Shown: positions 42,601-49,856 of the stretch, in pieces | Layout of the letters: each line of letters opens with the position of its first letter | How positions within the stretch are numbered: the first letter of the stretch is position 1 | From: an uncultured Actinomycetes bacterium | Lineage (GTDB): Bacteria > Actinomycetota > Actinomycetes > Mycobacteriales > Nakamurellaceae | Direction: 5' to 3' | DNA: 64,000 nt | Assembly: GCA_937926105.1 (NCBI GenBank) | Contig: CALANS010000112.1 | Location: forward strand, 42,331 to 106,330 | Notes under the pieces: generated by a model | Seen by the model: the letters and a program-made list of their open reading frames with translations, nothing else | Told to the model about the DNA's origin: nothing | Databases searched by the model: none | Translations under genes and position numbers: made by a program

Positions 42601-43788
42601 TCAGCCCAGGCCCAGAGTGGCTGCGACGTCAGCGGTCTTCTGCAGCGCGGCCGGATCCGCCTTGGTCAGCCCACTGATCTGGTAGATCGATTCGAGCGTG
42701 GCCACCCCGGCCTTGGTGCTCGCGTAGTCCAGCAGCGCCTGGGTGATCTTGTCCTGCCATGCCGTGGTCAGCGTGCCGTTCAGCGAGACGCCGTCGTTGG
42801 GGATCATCTCGGTCAGCGCGAAGACGACGACCTTCTTGCCCACGTCGGGCGTGTCGGGCTGCACGACGGTGCGGGCATCCCAGTAGGAGGCGCCGACCTC
42901 GGCATCGCCGTTGTACACGGCCAGCACCGACGCATCATTGGAGGTCACCGTGGTGGGGGAGACGCCGGTCGCCGGGTCGACGCCCGCCTTCTTCAGCGCC
43001 GCGGCCGGGAAGATGTAGCCGGCCGGAGACGCGGCCTGCAGGAATGAGAAGGTGGCGCCCTTGATCTTGGGCAACTCGTCCAGCCCCGCCGGCCCTTGGC
43101 CGGACTGGGTGTTGTTGCAGTACAGCAGGCCCTTGACGTCGATCGGCTTGTCGGCGCAGTACTTGTCGGGATCGTTGGTGAAGAACTGCGCGGCGTAGCT
43201 GCTGGCATCACCCCGCTTGGTCTGCAGTTCCGGGACAGCACCGTACTTGTCGCACGCCTGGCTCATCTGCAGCGACGGGAGGAAGCCGATGTCGGCCTGG
43301 TTGGCGCCGATCGCCTCCACCGCCGCCTGGTAGTCCTGCGTGACGACACCCGAGACGGGGATGCCCAGGGACTTGGTCAGGGCGTCGGTCAATGGCTTGA
43401 CGCTGTCCACCAACTTCTTGGCGTCACCCGACGGCACCAGTGCCAGGACCAGTTTCGTCGGAACGCGATCGCCGCTCTTGCCGGTGCAGACGTTGGTCGC
43501 CGGCGCGGCGCCGGACCCACTCGACATACCTGAGTCGGCCGACCCGGAACCGGTCGACCCGGCGCTGGCGGATGCCGACTCGGTGGATGCCCCGACGCTG
43601 CCGGTCGAGCCCGACGCGGACGAGACGGACGACGACCCACCGCCGGAGGACTGGCCGCCGGAGGGCTCGTCCTTAGCGCCGCATCCGGCCAGCACGGAGA
43701 CGGCCAGCGCGACGGCCGCGGTGCTGGCGACCAGCCGGGTGGTGGACAGAGTGCCGGCGAACCGGCGGAGGCGGTGTGATGTTCGCAT
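42601..43788 (-). CDS. phnD: PhnD-like phosphonate/phosphite-binding lipoprotein
   Basis: 395 residues. Lipobox SVLAGC with the anchor Cys at 36, then a Ser/Gly-rich linker of ~70 residues. The binding domain shows LVLALVPSGDAKKLVDSVKP, IGANQADIGFLPSLQMSQA and later DAEVGASYWDARTVV, the PhnD/PtxB pattern; GDAEVG-YWD and the polar loop line the anion pocket. It should capture a phosphonate, phosphite or phosphate-ester compound. GAGGAG about 6 nt before the ATG fixes the start. Only 2 bp separate it from the HAD gene that leads the operon. Confidence 0.87.
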   Translation of the reverse strand: MRTSHRLRRFAGTLSTTRLVASTAAVALAVSVLAGCGAKDEPSGGQSSGGGSSSVSSASGSTGSVGASTESASASAGSTGSGSADSGMSSGSGAAPATNVCTGKSGDRVPTKLVLALVPSGDAKKLVDSVKPLTDALTKSLGIPVSGVVTQDYQAAVEAIGANQADIGFLPSLQMSQACDKYGAVPELQTKRGDASSYAAQFFTNDPDKYCADKPIDVKGLLYCNNTQSGQGPAGLDELPKIKGATFSFLQAASPAGYIFPAAALKKAGVDPATGVSPTTVTSNDASVLAVYNGDAEVGASYWDARTVVQPDTPDVGKKVVVFALTEMIPNDGVSLNGTLTTAWQDKITQALLDYASTKAGVATLESIYQISGLTKADPAALQKTADVAATLGLG

Positions 43789-43790
43789 GG

Positions 43791-44579
43791 CTAACTCCTC
43801 GGTGACGGGGTCGGCGTGCCGGGCTCGGCGACGTCGGGGCAATGCTCGGTGACGAAGGCAGCGGGGTCGGCCGCCCACGCGCGGATCGCGGGATACAGCT
43901 CAGGCAAGGTGGTCGCGCTGGCGTGCGCGGGGCGCCGGTCCCGGCCGGTGCGATCCACGTACGCGGTCGCACATCCGAAGGCCAACGGCCGCGCGATGTC
44001 GTTGAACCACAGGTCGCCGACCGATAGCAGCCGGGCCGGTGCCGCACCGTCCAGCAGCTGCGGCAGCAGGGTGGCGAACCCGTCTGGTTTGCCGGCCGAG
44101 GTGATCACCTCGTCGATCGTGCTGGCCAGACCCAGCCGCTCCAGCAGTCCGGGCATGCCGATGTCCGGCGCATTGGTCAGCAGCACGCGGCGCACGGTGC
44201 CGGCCAGCGCGGCCAGCAGGTCGGGCAGCCTGTCCGGGCTGTGCACGTCAACCGTGCCGGCGGCCAACGATTCCCGGCTGGCCAGATACGCGGCATCGAG
44301 AGTGGCCCGGGTGATGCCTGGCCCGGCCAACCGGACCACCGCGGAGTAGCCGTCGGAGAAGTCCCCCGGCTCGGTGCGGCCGGCCAGGAAGTCCGCCAGA
44401 CCGTCCACAACGCGCCGCGCGTCGCCCTCGTCCAGGGCCGGGGTCAGCGCGCGCGCATAGGCCCAGATGGGACCGTCGCCCAGACAGACCGTGCCGTCGA
44501 AATCCAGTACCAGCACAGGTAATCCGTCGTCTCGCCCGGTGCGGACGTGGTCGAGTTCGGACGCCGGGATGGTACGCAC
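43791..44579 (-). CDS. HAD-superfamily hydrolase leading the phn-like operon
   Basis: 262 residues. Motif I is LDFDGTVCLGDGP with both Asp residues; a helical cap of about 80 residues follows; motif II lies in VLLTNAPD (Thr/Asn), the Lys in ITSAGKPDGF, and motif IV in LSVGDLWFNDIARP. The enzyme is intact and most likely a phosphatase. Being first in an operon with a PhnD/PhnE-type importer and an RpiR regulator, it may dephosphorylate the imported compound. It lacks the Cys/Lys pattern I would expect of phosphonoacetaldehyde hydrolase. The GTG start follows TAGCGT by 8 nt, so it may be leaderless. Confidence 0.83.
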   Translation of the reverse strand: MRTIPASELDHVRTGRDDGLPVLVLDFDGTVCLGDGPIWAYARALTPALDEGDARRVVDGLADFLAGRTEPGDFSDGYSAVVRLAGPGITRATLDAAYLASRESLAAGTVDVHSPDRLPDLLAALAGTVRRVLLTNAPDIGMPGLLERLGLASTIDEVITSAGKPDGFATLLPQLLDGAAPARLLSVGDLWFNDIARPLAFGCATAYVDRTGRDRRPAHASATTLPELYPAIRAWAADPAAFVTEHCPDVAEPGTPTPSPRS

Positions 44580-44600
44580 GAACGCTCACGCTAGCGCGTC

Positions 44601-44647
44601 ATGAACGTTCTGTCCATAGTTAATACTCTCGTGAAACGAATGTTCAT
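44601..44647. promoter_or_regulatory. AT-rich operator-like region upstream of the HAD-phn operon
   Basis: Two boxes, GAACGTTC (44603-44610) and GAATGTTC (44638-44645), are arranged as a wider inverted repeat ATGAACGTTC/GAATGTTCAT matching at 9 of 10 positions. Centres are 35 bp apart. The stretch between is strikingly AT-rich for this genome. The RpiR regulator of the operon is the obvious candidate to bind here; that is inference. Confidence 0.45.
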
Positions 44648-45768
44648 CGAGCCTTTGCCGATCGGACTCGCAGCGCGGCCCGCGCGGTGACGGTCAGCGC
44701 GGATCGCATGGTTTGCTCGGCGGTATCCGGCGCCGCCGTCGACAGGGCGACCACGATCCGGTCGGCGGTGAATCCGGCGGAGCCCAGCGACCGCACCCCG
44801 CGCAGACAGCAGCCCCAACCCTGTTTGGAGCCGGCGCCGGCGATCGCGTTCATGCCGAAGTTCTGGTCGAACCCGTCCGCGCCGGTGTCCGCGGCCGACT
44901 CCATGGCGTGCGCCAGCCATGGCCCGGCCAGCGGGTCTGCGAGCGCCTGGCGCAGGAATTGCGCGACATCGCGGGCGGTGACGGTGGTGTCGCCCCACAT
45001 GCCCGGGTTGGTGGGAGGCCGAACCGCGGCGAGATGGAACCGAGCCGCGATGCGGGTGACGATGGCTCCGTCACCGCCACCGATCCACAGCGTGCTCGCG
45101 GCGTTGTCGTCCGAGACGGTGATCATCCGCCACAGGGTGTCGGCGGTGTTCGGGTCGAGGCCAGCTGGGCCGCCGGAGCGGTCGAGCAGGTCGACGGCGA
45201 TGAACAGTTTGGCCAGGCTCATGGACGGCAGCGGCCGATCCGGATCGACCTGCGCGACGACGGCGCCACTGGAGCGGTCCAGCACCACTACCGATTGCCG
45301 GATGCCGCTGCGGGCGGCTTCGGCCACCCTGCCTCCCAGGCCGGACGAAGGCGCCGTGGGGGTCGGCGCCGCGATGCGTTCTCCGGCGTCGGCAGGCCCG
45401 CGGGTGTCGGAGTGGTCGCCGACCGCCGTGGGCGTCGTAGCGGTGACGGGGACGGCGGCCGGCGCATCATCCGACGGCGCAGCCCCCTCCGGTCCGACGC
45501 TGGCCAACGGCTCCGTCAGTCCGCCGCCGGCCTGCGCAGCGCTCGGCGCGGGCGCCGCGGGCGGTCCGCCGGGGGCGACCGTGTCGACTTGCCCGCGCGG
45601 GGCCACCGTGTCGACTTGCCCGCCGGCGCCCGATGGTGTTGCGACCGAGGGTGCCCCGCTGGGCGTCGCGCCCAATGGCCAGGCCGCGATCAGCGCCACC
45701 GCGCAGACCACGGCCACCGCGAACAGCGTCACCGCGACCGTCTTCAGGGCGCGCATCATCCACTCCAC
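44644..45768 (-). CDS. class A beta-lactamase-related serine hydrolase
   Basis: 374 residues. An N-terminal helix (residues 5-30) anchors or exports the protein; a ~100-residue Ala/Pro/Thr-rich linker contains the in-frame repeat GQVDTVAP twice. The catalytic domain has SMSLAK (SxxK), SDDN (SxN) and the KTG-like GSKQGWG, the penicillin-recognising triad, with a C-C pair in WGCCLRG. It could be a beta-lactamase, but its context and the diverged KQG motif suit a cell-wall carboxypeptidase or esterase equally. The start may be the ATG three or four codons further in. The stop overlaps the operator-like box at 44638. Confidence 0.78.
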   Translation of the reverse strand: MEWMMRALKTVAVTLFAVAVVCAVALIAAWPLGATPSGAPSVATPSGAGGQVDTVAPRGQVDTVAPGGPPAAPAPSAAQAGGGLTEPLASVGPEGAAPSDDAPAAVPVTATTPTAVGDHSDTRGPADAGERIAAPTPTAPSSGLGGRVAEAARSGIRQSVVVLDRSSGAVVAQVDPDRPLPSMSLAKLFIAVDLLDRSGGPAGLDPNTADTLWRMITVSDDNAASTLWIGGGDGAIVTRIAARFHLAAVRPPTNPGMWGDTTVTARDVAQFLRQALADPLAGPWLAHAMESAADTGADGFDQNFGMNAIAGAGSKQGWGCCLRGVRSLGSAGFTADRIVVALSTAAPDTAEQTMRSALTVTARAALRVRSAKAR

Positions 45769-45826
45769 TCATCTCAGTTCCGCCACGCACGCCTGGCAGC
45801 TCGCGGCGTCCGCGGATTCAGGACCC

Positions 45827-46948
45827 CTAACCGACCGCGAGCAGCCAAGGCTCGCCGATGCGGTAGGCAACGGCGTGCGCCAGATCGGCACCGACCAACA
45901 CCACGTTGACGGCCGAATAGGTCCCCGGTGTCATCGCAATGTTGACCCGGTACAGCGGCAGACCGGCTGTGCTCAAAGACTTGTCGGTCGACGCACTCGC
46001 AACATCCTTGCCGGGCTCCGACATCGACGCACCGTTATCGGGCTTGTCGTGGCCTGACGTCAAGGCCACACCACACAGCCCTGTCGGCTGGATCGTCGGG
46101 AACCCAGTTCCGGCCGATCTGCCCGTCGGCAGGGACGCCATCGGAGCCTTCTGCAGCAACGGATCTCCGCCGACCGTCGAAGCGACCCGACCGTCGGCGT
46201 CCACCAGTGCGTAGCCGAGCCCCAGCACGGCGCCGAGGACCTTGTCGGTGTTGACGATCTCACCGTTCGGTCCGGACTCGACGGTGATCGTCGGGGCGAC
46301 GGTGTCCAGGTCCGGCAGCGACTTGCCGCACGGGATCAGCGCGCCCAAGTCGATCAACGTCGCCTGCGGGCCGGACCCGGCCGCGTCGCCGATGGTCGGC
46401 GGGTCGATCCCGTCGACCTGCGCCGTGGTCGCCGACGGTGGCATCTCGCGGGCGCCAGAACTCGATATCGGACGCTGGGTGGTGAGCACGCCGGGAGCTT
46501 CGTCGGGGGCGTGCCTGGTGGTGGCGCGCTCCGGGGCCGATGCCGAGGTCTTGCCGGTGGCCGATGGCGGGCGGGAATACGTCGGCCCGGCCGGCCCGTC
46601 GGACGGCCTCGACACGTGTTCTCCCCCGGTGTCCGGGCCGTCGCCAGCCTGCGTTGTGCTCAGGACGGTCGACGCCGTCACGGCCGGGACGTCGCCGGCA
46701 GGCCTGATCGGGGAACCGCCGAGCAGCCCGGATTGGGCGACGATGCCGCCTATCAGTCCCACCGCGACCACCGACGCGGCAACCAGCGCGGGAGCCCGCC
46801 ACCGAGCGAGGCCCACCGACCCTCCGCCGGCGCCGCTATCGTGGGCCCGCACCAGGTCCAGATGGGTCTGCCAGGCGTCCGGGCCGATCTCGATCTGCTG
46901 CTCGCGGTCGGACATCGCGTCCGACAGGCGCTTCTCGAACTCCGTCAT
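45827..46948 (-). CDS. single-pass membrane protein, probable partner of the sigma factor
   Basis: 373 residues. A short cytoplasmic N-terminus (TEFEKRLSDAMSDREQQIEI) is followed by one transmembrane helix (about residues 50-70) and a large Pro/Ser/Thr-rich then folded extracytoplasmic region. The layout and the ATGA overlap with the SigE-type sigma gene match actinobacterial sigma/membrane-partner pairs, where the partner often acts as anti-sigma factor. No zinc-binding HxxxCxxC anti-sigma motif is present, so that role is inferred from position only. Confidence 0.7.
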   Translation of the reverse strand: MTEFEKRLSDAMSDREQQIEIGPDAWQTHLDLVRAHDSGAGGGSVGLARWRAPALVAASVVAVGLIGGIVAQSGLLGGSPIRPAGDVPAVTASTVLSTTQAGDGPDTGGEHVSRPSDGPAGPTYSRPPSATGKTSASAPERATTRHAPDEAPGVLTTQRPISSSGAREMPPSATTAQVDGIDPPTIGDAAGSGPQATLIDLGALIPCGKSLPDLDTVAPTITVESGPNGEIVNTDKVLGAVLGLGYALVDADGRVASTVGGDPLLQKAPMASLPTGRSAGTGFPTIQPTGLCGVALTSGHDKPDNGASMSEPGKDVASASTDKSLSTAGLPLYRVNIAMTPGTYSAVNVVLVGADLAHAVAYRIGEPWLLAVG

Positions 46949-47484
46949 CCCACTCCCTCCCCCAACAGATCCCGCAGGGCAGCGAGCCCGCGCGACAGGT
47001 GCGACTTCACGGTGCCGGTGGACACGCCCATGACGCGGGCGATCTCCTTGTCCGGCAACAACATCCAGTAGCGCAACACCAGCGCCTCCCGATAGCGGGG
47101 CGCGAGCCCGCAAAGCGCGGCGAGCACGGCCGGCCCATCGGACCGGGCGACGGCGATCTCCTCCGGCCCGTCACCGATCGGGTCCGGCAGCGGTCGTTTG
47201 GTGCGCGCCATCTGCAGGTGGCGCACGCGAGTGCGGGTCAGGTTGATCACGATGCGGCGCAGGTAGGCGTGCGCGGCCACCGGATCGCGCAGCCGGGAGC
47301 GCGCGGTGTGCAGCCGCAGGAACGCCTCCTGCGCGACGTTCTCGGCATCGTCCGCCCCGAGCAGGTCTGCCAGCACCACCAGGCCGCGGAAGTGCTCGGC
47401 GAACAGGTCGGCGCACAGCTGGTCATGGTGCCGGAGATGCCGATCCGGCGGCGGATCATCGACCGACGGCCGGTCGGCGTTCAT
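46945..47484 (-). CDS. SigE-family (ECF-type) RNA polymerase sigma factor
   Basis: 179 residues. Region 2 spans ADLFAEHFRGLVVLADLLGADDAENVAQEAFLRL, given here by its parts LFAEHFRGLVVLADLLG and DAENVAQEAFLRL; the -10-recognition helix follows at DPVAAHAYLRRIVINLTR. Region 4 has REALVLRYWMLLPDKEIARV and GVSTGTVKSHLSRGLAAL. The sequence suits the actinobacterial 'SigE family', many members of which are paired with a membrane protein as here. Target genes are unknown. ATG 47484 has AGAGG upstream; longer versions would reach 47586. The sigma gene comes first in the two-gene operon. Confidence 0.88.
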   Translation of the reverse strand: MNADRPSVDDPPPDRHLRHHDQLCADLFAEHFRGLVVLADLLGADDAENVAQEAFLRLHTARSRLRDPVAAHAYLRRIVINLTRTRVRHLQMARTKRPLPDPIGDGPEEIAVARSDGPAVLAALCGLAPRYREALVLRYWMLLPDKEIARVMGVSTGTVKSHLSRGLAALRDLLGEGVG

Positions 47485-47614
47485 CGTTGCCTCTGCGTGC
47501 ACATACCAAGGACCACTGGAGCACCCGAAAGGTTGGCATGCAGGGGCGTCCAGGTTCGCACGGGTCCGGGCCGCGCGGTCGGTCACCGCTGGGCCGAGAG
47601 CGATCGCCGCTCGA

Positions 47615-47998
47615 CTACCGGGGCACCACGGTGACTGCGCAGCGGATGCCGGGGGCGCGGCTCAGGCGGGCGTCCGCCGTAAGTAGCGAGCAATCCAGCG
47701 CCTCGGCAAGAGCGACATAGCCGGCGTCGTACGCGGAGAGGTTCGTCCGCAACTGCCATACGCGCTCGAGAAGGCCATGCGCCGGGTACCGGATGGCGGC
47801 CAGTCGACGCCAGACATCCAGGGCAGCCCATCCGTCACGTTCGCTGACCTGGCCCGCAAGAACTCGCCGCCGCAGCGCGCTGGCAACCTCCGAATCGATG
47901 AGATGGGGCATGTGAATTTGCTCGGCACCCAGTGCGCGGCGGGCTTGCCCATCGTTGAGCAGGCCCGACACCGCCGCTGAGGCATCCACGACGATCAT
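47615..47998 (-). CDS. vapC: VapC-family PIN-domain toxin
   Basis: 127 residues. The PIN ribonuclease acidic residues are visible: Asp in MIVVDASA (residue 5), Glu in [13 protein letters not shown], Asp in [16 protein letters not shown] and the last in LLTADARLS. VapC toxins cleave tRNA or rRNA in a Mg-dependent way and are neutralised by the VapB encoded just upstream. The ATG overlaps the vapB stop by 4 nt, the classic arrangement. The gene lies between the sigma-factor operon and moaE. Confidence 0.88.
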   Translation of the reverse strand: MIVVDASAAVSGLLNDGQARRALGAEQIHMPHLIDSEVASALRRRVLAGQVSERDGWAALDVWRRLAAIRYPAHGLLERVWQLRTNLSAYDAGYVALAEALDCSLLTADARLSRAPGIRCAVTVVPR

Positions 47999-48216
47999 CG
48001 ACTGGCGCGCTCACTGTCCAGATCGTCAACAATCGCAGCGGCGTCGACCGTGAGGTTGGCCAAGCTCCCCAGAAGAGCAGGATTGTCTGCCCGGCGGGAG
48101 ATCTCGGTCAGCTCACGGACGGCAACGGCACCGACCGACGTCGCATCCGCCTCGGCGAGCCGCTGCAGTCGCTGCACGACTTCATCGGGAACGTTGCGCA
48201 GATACAAGGTCTTCAT
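47995..48216 (-). CDS. vapB: VapB-family antitoxin
   Basis: 73 residues. The N-terminus [21 protein letters not shown] is a FitA/ribbon-helix-helix-type DNA-binding segment; the C-terminal ~30 acidic residues ([11 protein letters not shown]) would wrap the VapC active site. It should repress its own operon and inhibit the toxin. ATG 48216 was chosen over 48237 because TAGCAT lies 8 nt upstream and the RHH motif starts right after it. Confidence 0.85.
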   Translation of the reverse strand: MKTLYLRNVPDEVVQRLQRLAEADATSVGAVAVRELTEISRRADNPALLGSLANLTVDAAAIVDDLDSERASR

Positions 48217-48224
48217 GTTGCAGA

Positions 48225-48230
48225 ATGCTA
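48225..48230 (-). promoter_or_regulatory. -10 box of the vapBC operon
   Basis: Minus-strand TAGCAT, 8 nt before the vapB ATG. A small inverted repeat CACCAAGGTG (48232-48241) overlaps the region just upstream and could be part of the VapB operator. Confidence 0.45.
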
Positions 48231-48258
48231 GCACCAAGGTGGCAGATCAGCGAGCTGA

Positions 48259-48687
48259 CTACGCGCTGCCCACCCACTCGTCGGTGCCGTCGTCGAACAC
48301 CTGGCGCTTCCACACCGGCAGCCGGTGCTTGACCTCGTTCACCAGGTCGCTGCACGCCACGAACGCCTCACCCCGATGCGCCGCCGACACCGCTGCAGCC
48401 AGCGCGATGTCGCCAATGGCGAGCATGCCGATCCGGTGGCTGACCGCGACCGCGATCACCCCGTCCCGGGCGGCAATCTCGGCCGCCACCTCGGCCACCA
48501 CGTCCGGCGCCGACGGGTGCGCGTGATACTCCAGCTCCGTCACCGATCGGCCGTCGTCGTGGTTGCGCACCACCCCGGCGAACGACACCACGGCGCCGGC
48601 AGCACGATCGGCCACCGCCCGCTCGTGCGCCGCCATCTCGAGAACCGCGTCACCCACGGCCGTCAGCGCCACCCGCCCGGTCATCAC
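48259..48687 (-). CDS. moaE: molybdopterin synthase catalytic subunit MoaE
   Basis: 142 residues. Conserved elements: GAVVSFAGVVRNHDDGRSV, LEYHAHP, AVSHRIGMLAIGD, and the active-site lysines in EVKHRLPVWKRQ. It inserts two sulfurs, carried by MoaD thiocarboxylate, into cyclic pyranopterin monophosphate. The start (GTG 48687 or ATG 48684) overlaps the mogA stop. It is the last gene of the moaC-mogA-moaE operon; the same gene trio occurs in mycobacteria (moaC2-mog-moaE2, from memory). Confidence 0.94.
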   Translation of the reverse strand: MMTGRVALTAVGDAVLEMAAHERAVADRAAGAVVSFAGVVRNHDDGRSVTELEYHAHPSAPDVVAEVAAEIAARDGVIAVAVSHRIGMLAIGDIALAAAVSAAHRGEAFVACSDLVNEVKHRLPVWKRQVFDDGTDEWVGSA

Positions 48688-49241
48688 GAGCCTCCGGCCG
48701 AATCGGATCGCACGTGGTCACCGCCGGCCAGCTGGTCCAGCGCATGGTCCAAGACTCCGTCCAGCACGGCGAGCCCATCCCGCACGCCACCGCTGGATCC
48801 AGGCAGATTGACCACCAGCGACCGCCCGGCCACCCCGGCCAGGCCGCGAGACAGCACCGCAGTCGGGACGCCTCCATCGGCGCCTCGACGGCGCAAAGCC
48901 TCGGCCAAGCCGGGGATCTCGTAGTCCAGCAGCGCCGCCGTCGCCTGCGGGGTGCGGTCGGTCGGCGAGATGCCGGTGCCGCCCGAGGTGATCACCACAT
49001 CCGCTCCGATCGCGGCGCTCAGCGCCGTCGCGAAATCGTCGCCGTCGGCAGCCACCACCGGCCCCGTGACGGCAAACCCATGGCCGGACAACCAGTCTGC
49101 GATCGCCGGACCCGCGGTGTCCGAGTACACACCGGCGGCCGCTCGGGTGGAGGCGATCACCACCGCGGCGGTGCGCGCGTGCGTCTCACCGATCGGCCGC
49201 CCCGCCGACCCACCCGGCATCTTGTCCGGCATCCCCGTCAC
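48684..49241 (-). CDS. mogA: molybdopterin adenylyltransferase MogA/MoaB
   Basis: 185 residues. The MPT-binding signature VITSGGTGISPTDRTPQA is near residues 83-100, and NLPGSSGGVRDGL near 145-157 completes the active site. It adenylates molybdopterin before molybdenum insertion by MoeA (not encoded in this window). The ATG overlaps the moaC stop and its own stop overlaps moaE, so all three are translationally coupled. Confidence 0.93.
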   Translation of the reverse strand: MTGMPDKMPGGSAGRPIGETHARTAAVVIASTRAAAGVYSDTAGPAIADWLSGHGFAVTGPVVAADGDDFATALSAAIGADVVITSGGTGISPTDRTPQATAALLDYEIPGLAEALRRRGADGGVPTAVLSRGLAGVAGRSLVVNLPGSSGGVRDGLAVLDGVLDHALDQLAGGDHVRSDSAGGS

Positions 49242-49729
49242 CGCCCCTCGGGCCGCACCCAGCTGCCCGTCTTGCCGCCGTCCTTGCGCTGCACCCGCAC
49301 CGCGTCCAGCACCGCGGCCGGATCGACCGCCTTGATCATGTCGTGCAGCGTTAGCCCGGCCACAGTCACCGCGGTCAGCGCCTCCATCTCCACCCCGGTG
49401 CGGTCCGTGGTGGACACCGTCGCCGTGATGGTCACCGACTCATCGGACACCGAGAACTCCACCGCGGCACGGGATATCGCGATCGGGTGGCACAGCGGCA
49501 CCAGGTCCGGGGTGCGCTTGGCGCCCATGATGCCCGCGATTCTGGCCACCGCCAGCGCGTCACCCTTGGCCAGCGCGTTGGCGCGCAGCAAGCCGATCAC
49601 CTCGGCGGTGGTGCGCACCACCCCGGTTGCGACGGCCGTCCGGGCAGACGGCCGCTTGCCGGAGACGTCCACCATGTGCGCGGCGCCGTGCTCGTCCACG
49701 TGGGTCAGGCCACCGGTCGGTTCGCTCAC
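49238..49729 (-). CDS. moaC: cyclic pyranopterin monophosphate synthase MoaC
   Basis: 163 residues from GTG 49729. Conserved motifs: LTHVDEHGAAHMVDVSGK, AGIMGAKRTPDLVPLCHPI with the catalytic Lys, and VEMEALTAVTVAGLTLHDMIKA (seen as MEALTAVTVAGLTLHDM) plus VRVQRKDGGKTG. It turns the MoaA product into cPMP. The frame is open to 49849, but that extension is Gly/His-rich and overlaps a hairpin, so the shorter start with a GAGG purine run is preferred. First gene of the coupled moaC-mogA-moaE set. Confidence 0.94.
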   Translation of the reverse strand: MSEPTGGLTHVDEHGAAHMVDVSGKRPSARTAVATGVVRTTAEVIGLLRANALAKGDALAVARIAGIMGAKRTPDLVPLCHPIAISRAAVEFSVSDESVTITATVSTTDRTGVEMEALTAVTVAGLTLHDMIKAVDPAAVLDAVRVQRKDGGKTGSWVRPEGR

Positions 49730-49790
49730 CTCGTCACCGCCCGCACCGGCCCGCCCGCGTGCATGTCCGCCGCCCGCCGGTCCGCCGCCC

Positions 49791-49851
49791 GCATGCATGA
49801 AGGTCGCCCCACCGGCCACATCCGCCACAAAATCGCCACCTTCGTGCATGC
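49791..49851 (-). terminator. hairpin between the malic enzyme gene and moaC
   Basis: GCATGCATGAAGGTCGC (49791-49807) pairs with 49835-49851 at 16 of 17 positions counting G-U, with a 27-nt loop. It begins 6 bp after the malic enzyme stop and ends ~60 bp before moaC, so it can be a terminator or a moaC leader structure. Confidence 0.55.
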
Positions 49852-49856
49852 CCGCG

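Noticed and set aside
49730..49849. Longer N-terminus for MoaC
   Set aside because: Gly/His/Ala-rich, outside the family fold and overlapping a hairpin.
49729..49856. Molybdenum-cofactor riboswitch before moaC
   Set aside because: A hairpin is there, but I could not match the conserved features of that riboswitch; moaA itself appears leaderless.
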